Below are positions 6,858-10,733 of a DNA stretch of 10,733 bases, in pieces. The DNA is taken from NCBI GenBank assembly GCA_037447655.1, contig JBBHKE010000202.1:1-10733 (forward strand). The letters are read 5' to 3'. This DNA is from Zygnema cylindricum. Taxonomy: Eukaryota; Streptophyta; Zygnematophyceae; Zygnematales; Zygnemataceae. How positions within the stretch are numbered: position 1 is the first letter of the stretch; each line of letters opens with the position of its first letter. A program made the translations under genes and the position numbers. The notes under the pieces are model-generated. The model did no database searches. It was not told the origin of the DNA and saw only the letters and a list, made by a program, of their open reading frames with translations.

Positions 6858-7256
6858 TCGGCAATAAGTGGAAAAAATATAGTACGTTATATAACAGTAC
6901 GTTATAATAAACTGTATTGTACTTTTCATTTTATACAGCACGGCATGCTACGTAAGACAATATGTTCCGTACTCTGTATAAATGAAGGACGTAAGTTCAG
7001 TAAAACAGAGTAGCTAACCGTACAGTAGTACTGTATGAACCGTACAATTATCGCCGGTAGTTATCGAACCGGTGTTATCGCGATAAAAAACCGATGATAA
7101 TATCAGTTTTTTACCGCGATAAAACCGGTACCAATGTATCGTGGCAATAAATTGATTATTGGTAGGCCAAAAAAAGGGGCATATCGGTTATCGGCAAATG
7201 GCTACCAATACACAACACTATTAGTTATTTCTTAACGCTAATACCGATTCATGGCG

Positions 7257-7501
7257 TAACTCTGGGCCCAGTTCAGTTTGGCTAAGAACAGTTCCGACAT
7301 GGACCAAACCGAACGAGAGTCGATTCGAATCGAATGGAGATTTGCAAGCCAAACCAGACAGCTGGTGTGTGCCGGATCCAACGGGTGTGGCAAGTCCTTG
7401 AAAATGGTAAAATGACCCGTGGTAAGTCTTGAAATGACGCGCAAGAAGTCCTAAAGTGGCATTTTGCCAAATATAGCGAACAAAGGGTAAACTCCCTTTT
7501 T
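7257..7501. other. Short spacer with degenerate ~30-bp repeats
   Basis: Between copies B and C, three loose units at about 7386-7466 share a GTGG(C/T)AAGTC(C)TTGAAA / AAGTCCTAAAGTGG theme. There is also a palindrome-rich TCGATTCGAATCGA near 7320. No gene is supported. Confidence 0.45.
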
Positions 7502-7943
7502 TCGTGTTGTGTATCGGTAGCCATTTGCCGATAACCGATAGGGACCTTTTTTTGGCCTTCTGGTAATCGATATATTGGCACTATATATCGGTACCGGTGT
7601 TATTAACATCAATTTTTTATCGCGATAACACCGGTTCGAGATAATTGTATCTTTCATACCGTACAGATATATGGTTTATTCCGCTGTACTGAACTCCGTT
7701 CTTCTGTTACACAGAGTACGGAACAGAATGCCATACGTGGCATGCCACACTATATACAATGAAAAATATAACATAGTATATTATAAAGTACTATCATACA
7801 GCATACTATATATCTTTCCACTTAGCACCAATAAGGAATTTGTTGGTCTCGGAGTGATATGTCGGGACCCCTCACCGTTTGATAATCGATAACTATTGGC
7901 ATCGGGTTTATCGCAATAAGTTTTGTACCAATACACAACATTT
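7502..7943. mobile_element. hAT-like non-autonomous element, copy C (about 442 bp, empty-site version of B)
   Basis: The left end TCGTGTTGTGTATCGGTAGC (from 7502) and the right end TACCAATACACAACA (to about 7943) form an inverted repeat of about 15 bp with one mismatch and degraded outermost bases. Throughout its length it matches copy B in reverse complement: the CCATTTGCCGATAACCGATA block, the GAGTACGGAACA block, TTTCCACTT, AATTTGTTGGTCT and CTCACCG(T)T. It lacks the 440-bp insertion found in B. No clear 8-bp target duplication is seen, so the insertion is older than A or the ends have drifted. Non-coding. Confidence 0.78.
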
Positions 7944-8959
7944 ATTTTTCTTTTGCCACTTAAAGCAAATCATAACGAGATGTGTGCACACCTCGTATAC
8001 TATAGCAATACTATAGCTATACTATAGCTTCTACGCACTATTTGTTAAAACATACTTCAAAACAATTGAATGCAAAGTGCTCATTCCTTGGCAAAGTACT
8101 AAACTCCAATTTTTAATTGTATTTTCTGGAAAATGATTTGAACAATTTTAACGCGGATAACTTGCATGCTCAACCAATGGAATTTCTTTTTGAAGCACTC
8201 TTTGAAAAAGTAACGGTCTTCCTTTTCGATTGTTTCGATTGTGATGTCACACACAAAAATCGGGTAAGTGAGGAAAAAGTACTTTTTGCCTGCCCGAAAA
8301 ATGTAAAAAAAAATTAATGTCGCTGTTGATGTTGTTTATGTTCGACACTAATAGTGATTGGGAGTGTGTATACTTGCACTCCCAGAAACTAATATTTGCA
8401 TTTCCAGCTCCATGGAATTTTTTTAAAAAGTAACCTCGTGGGCGTCCTTAAAAGCGATGTCCAATCAAAGAAGAGAAAAGGTAAAGAAAAAAGAAAAAAA
8501 CGGAGCCCATCCGTTCAATAATATACATCAAAAGAAACTCATACATCAAAGTCCACAAAATATTCAAAGAAAAAAAGAGGGAAATGGAAGTGGCAAAACG
8601 CCTTTAAACTGTACAAAATATAACAATATCGAGTATCCCTATAAATACTAAAAAAAAACAATGTTTTCCAACTCTAGACAACCCTCCTTTTGCAGTTTCG
8701 AACTTAAAAAGTGTCTGTCCAAATAACAATCACTGTTTTTTAATGGGAGAATAGAGAGCATAAATCCACACTAATGACAACTCTAAATCGACAGGAGACC
8801 GTAAAACTTTTCTGTCTACATAATTTTCCAAAAAAAAAAATGTAAACCTCAAAAAAATTCTTTAAATTTATGCACTCCTATGAACCCGAGAAGATCAAGA
8901 CCAAGAAAGAAAGGCACCTGGGCACCCTTGGGTAAAAAATTACACTAAAAAATTGAAAC
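7944..8959. other. Unassigned AT-rich intergenic stretch
   Basis: No gene is supported. Contents are the palindrome GTGTGCACAC (7983-7992), an 11-bp repeat in about three copies, ACTATAGCAAT/ACTATAGCTAT/ACTATAGC (from 7999), a perfect 8-bp stem TGGGAGTG/CACTCCCA (8359-8366 with 8377-8384), and an A-rich low-complexity zone (about 8460-8600). The lysine-rich frame in that zone is compositional. This is the 3' side of the minus-strand gene, so a distal untranslated region or terminator may be included, but no clear AATAAA on that strand fixes an end. Confidence 0.5.
7999..8030. repeat. Short tandem repeat, 11-bp unit, about 3 copies
   Basis: ACTATAG recurs at 7999, 8010 and 8021 with unit ACTATAGC(A/T)AT. 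It lies next to the GTGTGCACAC palindrome. Confidence 0.75.
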
Positions 8960-8969
8960 TTACAACAGT
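8960..8969 (-). CDS. Possible last mini-exon of the FkbM-like gene (three residues and stop)
   Basis: The donor AAG|GTAGGG at 9149/9148 could splice to CTAG|ACTG at 8970/8969, with the (CCCT)n tract as polypyrimidine tract. This removes a 179-nt intron. The reading phase fits: the AG left over at the end of the main exon joins A to give Arg, followed by Leu, Leu and TAA (8962-8960). If the intron is not used, translation stops at the TAG at 9147-9145. The two products differ by only two residues at the C terminus. Confidence 0.35.
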
Positions 8970-9060
8970 CTAGGGAAGGAGGGAGGGAGGGAGGGAGGGA
9001 GCGAGGGAGAGAGGCAGGGCATGTGGTGGCCAGGTGGGGGGGGGAGGGAAGGAGAGAGTG
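8970..9060. repeat. GGGA / CCCT microsatellite and purine-rich tract
   Basis: From 8977 the plus strand runs as (GGGA)n to about 9000, then an imperfect purine-rich tail with a run of eight or more G near 9036-9044. Five GGG runs with single-base spacers at 8981-8999 meet the usual G-quadruplex pattern. On the minus strand, the sense of the neighbouring gene, this is a pyrimidine tract ending in TTCCCTAG at 8970, which looks like a 3' splice site. Confidence 0.9.
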
Positions 9061-9144
9061 AAGGATGGCAAATTAAGAATCTCCCAAACCCAAAGTAGCA
9101 CGCTATTAATAACTAGTCTAAAAACTACCGGAACATAGAATTCC

Positions 9145-9531
9145 CTACCTTGCCGTAGTTGAAGGGAAGTCCTTTCTACAATGCATATGACGGAGAGCCT
9201 TTTCACAAGAAAAATATCCGTGTTCTTTCAGAAACCGTCTTATTTCCTCCTTCGTTGTGTTACTCGCTCTTAAGAGGATTTTATCCTCTTCGTAAATCAA
9301 AAATGGAGCTTCTCCAATCGGTCTTTTCAGAAGCTCCGAGGCTCCTCGTAAAGCGTGAAGTTCCCAGCCTTGGACCGTCACTTTTAAAACCGCAACGTGG
9401 AGTTTTTTGGGGATGAGATTATCCAATGAGAGAGCTTCCACAGGAACAGGAACGACAAGATTGTTTTTGCCGGTATCGGCGAGTTTTGTCACTTTCTCCT
9501 TCACAGCACTGTGTTCCAAATGGCTCAATTT
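9145..9531 (-). CDS. FkbM-family methyltransferase, C-terminal part (internal or 3' exon)
   Basis: FkbM proteins are SAM-dependent methyltransferases, mostly O-methylating sugars or related small molecules. The substrate here is unknown. Reading from Lys at 9531 gives 128 residues to a TAG at 9147-9145. Recognisable family landmarks are LSLDNLIP (residues 34-41), LKVTVQGWE (49-57), LRGASELL (61-68), PFLIYEED (76-83) and EIRRFLKEHGY (96-106), ending with a CRKD shortly before the stop. The start of the exon is set by an excellent acceptor on the minus strand, TTTGTCTCTCAAATGCAG, just before 9531. The Met codons upstream (9573) lie in the intron. The exon may end at 9149, at AAG|GTAGGG. The SAM-binding N-terminal half (GxG-type motif) is absent here, so this is either the last part of a gene extending beyond 10733 or a 5'-truncated copy. 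In the strand motif that normally reads (K/R)xDVxGxE, the Asp is Thr here, which may impair function. The frame is otherwise open and well kept. Confidence 0.75.
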   Translation of the reverse strand, partial: KLSHLEHSAVKEKVTKLADTGKNNLVVPVPVEALSLDNLIPKKLHVAVLKVTVQGWELHALRGASELLKRPIGEAPFLIYEEDKILLRASNTTKEEIRRFLKEHGYFSCEKALRHMHCRKDFPSTTAR

Positions 9532-10549
9532 CTGCATTTGAGAGACAAATTCACATATTAAAAACCACATCAATCACATTCGAGAACATCAGTTAAGACC
9601 GGATACACATCCATACACATACAAGTACACGTACACATAAGAAGTACACGTGACTGGCAAGTAGTACTTGCATGATTCCAAATGCATGTCTACATAACTT
9701 CAAGTGTGGGACTTCCAACGCTTTCTACTGAACATAACATTTTACTTCACTTAAGTAACCAGTAAAATGTCTTTGACTTACTAAAGCAATCAGGTGCCCA
9801 GAAAAATTACAGCAAGTACTGTAGTACTTTAAAGCAAACCTATGTTCTTAAGGCACAATATCGTATCCAGTTCAAATCATATGGTGAGGATTTTATGCCC
9901 AAGAACTTTAAACAAACGAATAAGAAGATAGTTAGGCGTTGTTCCACTTCAATAGACTGTCGTGTTAAATAGAAATGATGTTCACTATCCGCTTAGAATT
10001 TCAGTTGCATGCAGTAATTTTACTATATTTCCAGAAAAAAAAGTATACATAATCTCTTTCAGCCATTGATAAGCAAGATTTTAAGCATTTATAGAGCGTA
10101 AGATTTTTGCCCTTTTGACTTATAAAATATTATTTTCTTCCAAAAAAAAAAACTAGTCCACTAGGCCTTTTCCAGACGACTCGATTGACACCTAATCTGC
10201 AGCAATCGAATGACCTGACTTCGTACCGAATCCAGCACATTCTGTACTTTGTGCAAATTAAACCATGGATCAAAAGTAGGGATTTTACAATTATGTTTTT
10301 AATCGCATGATAAAACACGTGCGTATATTATGTTTATGATATGGTAACGCACCGGGCACACCATTAACATTACGCCAGCTAACAAAATGTCAGTACTTGC
10401 ATCAGAAAATCTGACATCTGTTCCAACATTAGCATAACGAAGGAAAAAACTCCATGACCTAATTTGATGTGAGACATGGTTACAATTGTGCTGACGCTAA
10501 TAAGTCAAGTTATATAAGTGTTGAACCTTTACAAATTTAAGGTACTTAC
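9532..10549 (-). other. Probable intron upstream of the FkbM-like exon
   Basis: The acceptor at 9532-9533 (CAG, preceded by TTTGTCTCT) is convincing. The nearest strong donor upstream is ACG|GTAAGTACC at 10550/10549, which would make a 1,018-nt intron. The sequence between is AT-rich with no methyltransferase-like coding. It contains repeated GTACAC phrases (9600-9655) and a GCAAGTA/TACTTGC hairpin at 9658-9672. If the donor lies outside the window, the intron is longer. Confidence 0.55.
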
Positions 10550-10555
10550 CGTCAT
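10550..10555 (-). CDS. Possible first coding exon (ATG ACG) spliced to the FkbM-like exon
   Basis: Just upstream of the GTAAGT donor the minus strand reads TGA CCT ATG ACG in the phase required by the next exon. The in-frame TGA means this cannot be an ordinary internal exon, but an ATG at 10555-10553 could start a protein Met-Thr-Lys-Leu-Ser and so on of about 130 residues. Such a product would lack the SAM-binding half. The alternative is that this donor belongs to another transcript or is unused. It is listed because both splice consensus and phase agree. Confidence 0.3.
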
Positions 10556-10559
10556 AGGT

Positions 10560-10733
10560 CACACTATTTGCTATCTGTTGATGTGTCTGCCCGATTAATA
10601 TAGTTATACGGCACTGATCTTCTTTGTTTTTTAATCGCGATTTTACCCCTTAAATATAGTATCTATATCAAACAAGCCAGTTAATTTAGATTCTCAATTC
10701 TGAATCTACTGATGTGCTTTTCATGCCAAATTT
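10560..10733. other. Upstream flank of the FkbM-like exon, no gene seen
   Basis: AT-rich sequence with a TTAATCGCGATTTTA palindromic core near 10631. I found no reading frame with SAM-binding methyltransferase motifs on the minus strand here, so the missing N-terminal half, if it exists, lies beyond the window. Confidence 0.45.
10651..10659 (-). promoter_or_regulatory. Candidate TATA element for a short FkbM-like transcript
   Basis: The minus strand reads TATATTTAA about 95 nt before the candidate ATG at 10555, so a start site about 30 nt downstream would leave a leader of about 65 nt. In AT-rich DNA such a match is easily fortuitous, and nothing else supports it. Confidence 0.2.

Larger units (their letters stand above)
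6311..7220. mobile_element. hAT-like non-autonomous element, copy B (910 bp with nested insertion)
   Basis: The TIR TAGTGTTGTGTATCGGTA at 6311-6328 is matched in inverted form at 7203-7220 with one mismatch. The flanks are CTAATTAT (6303-6310) and TTAGTTAT (7221-7228), 6 of 8 identical, so the target duplication has decayed. Without the 440-bp insertion and its 8-bp duplicated target, the element is about 462 bp, close to the 442 bp of copy C, which matches it in inverted orientation along its length. Copy B runs opposite to copies A and C. The ends carry ATCGCGATA and CCGATAACCGATA repeats. No transposase is encoded. Confidence 0.82.
6128..7256. mobile_element. Possible third TACACCG-family element, interrupted by copy B
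   Basis: The right boundary sequence TTAACGCTAATACCGATTCA (7234-7253), continuing TGGCGTAA, resembles the right end of copy 1 (TTAATGCTAATAGCGATTCA then CGGTGTA). A much weaker left end, TACGTGAACACCGGCTATAG, lies near 6129-6148. Several AAATTAGAGTT repeats at 6190-6280 match the subterminal repeats of copy 2. The hAT-like copy B sits between them, so this would be an old element used as an insertion target. The left end is poorly supported. Confidence 0.4.

Noticed and set aside
8457-8651. Lysine-rich 64-codon plus-strand frame
   Set aside because: Low-complexity A-rich DNA translates to Lys/Asn/Gln runs. There is no other sign of coding.
8970-9206. 78-codon minus-strand frame with proline/serine-rich end
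   Set aside because: It overlaps the methyltransferase exon in another frame, and the Pro/Ser run is the translated CCCT microsatellite.
9159-9416. 85-codon plus-strand frame opposite the FkbM-like exon
   Set aside because: Antisense shadow of the better supported minus-strand coding sequence.

Overview
The window looks like gene-poor nuclear DNA of a eukaryote. Bacterial-style operons, ribosome binding sites and long ORFs are absent, AT-rich repeats dominate, and the only convincing coding segment is bounded by spliceosomal splice sites. The protein resembles FkbM-type methyltransferases of the green lineage as I know the family, so a plant (perhaps an early-diverging land plant) is my best guess. 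This is weakly supported, because hAT elements with CGATATATCG-rich ends are also common in invertebrates.

Layout. 1-279 is unassigned. 280-1110 is a non-autonomous hAT-like element with perfect 14-bp terminal inverted repeats (TIRs) and a perfect 8-bp target duplication. 1111-2151 is non-coding with several strong hairpins. 2152-2827 and 4022-4640 are two members of a second TIR family (ends TACACCG...CGGTGTA). The first carries a 93-bp tandem duplication and a fold-back. 2828-4021 is mostly unassigned, with a 65-bp duplication and a tRNA-like T-arm on the minus strand. 4641-6127 holds a decayed ~170-bp duplication, then a TATA box followed by a series of hairpins with AGGG loops. About 6128-7256 is probably a third TACACCG-family member, split by a hAT-like element (6311-7220) that was itself split by a 440-bp insertion (6418-6857). 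7502-7943 is an inverted relative of that hAT-like element without the insertion.

The gene is on the minus strand at the right end. A 383-nt exon (9531 down to 9149) encodes the C-terminal half of an FkbM-like methyltransferase domain, with a good acceptor upstream and a good donor at its end. The SAM-binding N-terminal half is not visible in the window. A strong donor at 10549/10550 could supply a short first exon. A (CCCT)n tract and CTAG at 8970-9000 could form the acceptor of a small last intron, giving a stop at 8960.

The repeats record a layered history (element in element in element) rather than a functional system. I found no CRISPR array, rRNA, complete tRNA, intact transposase or multi-gene system. 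The gene and the repeats show no sign of working together.
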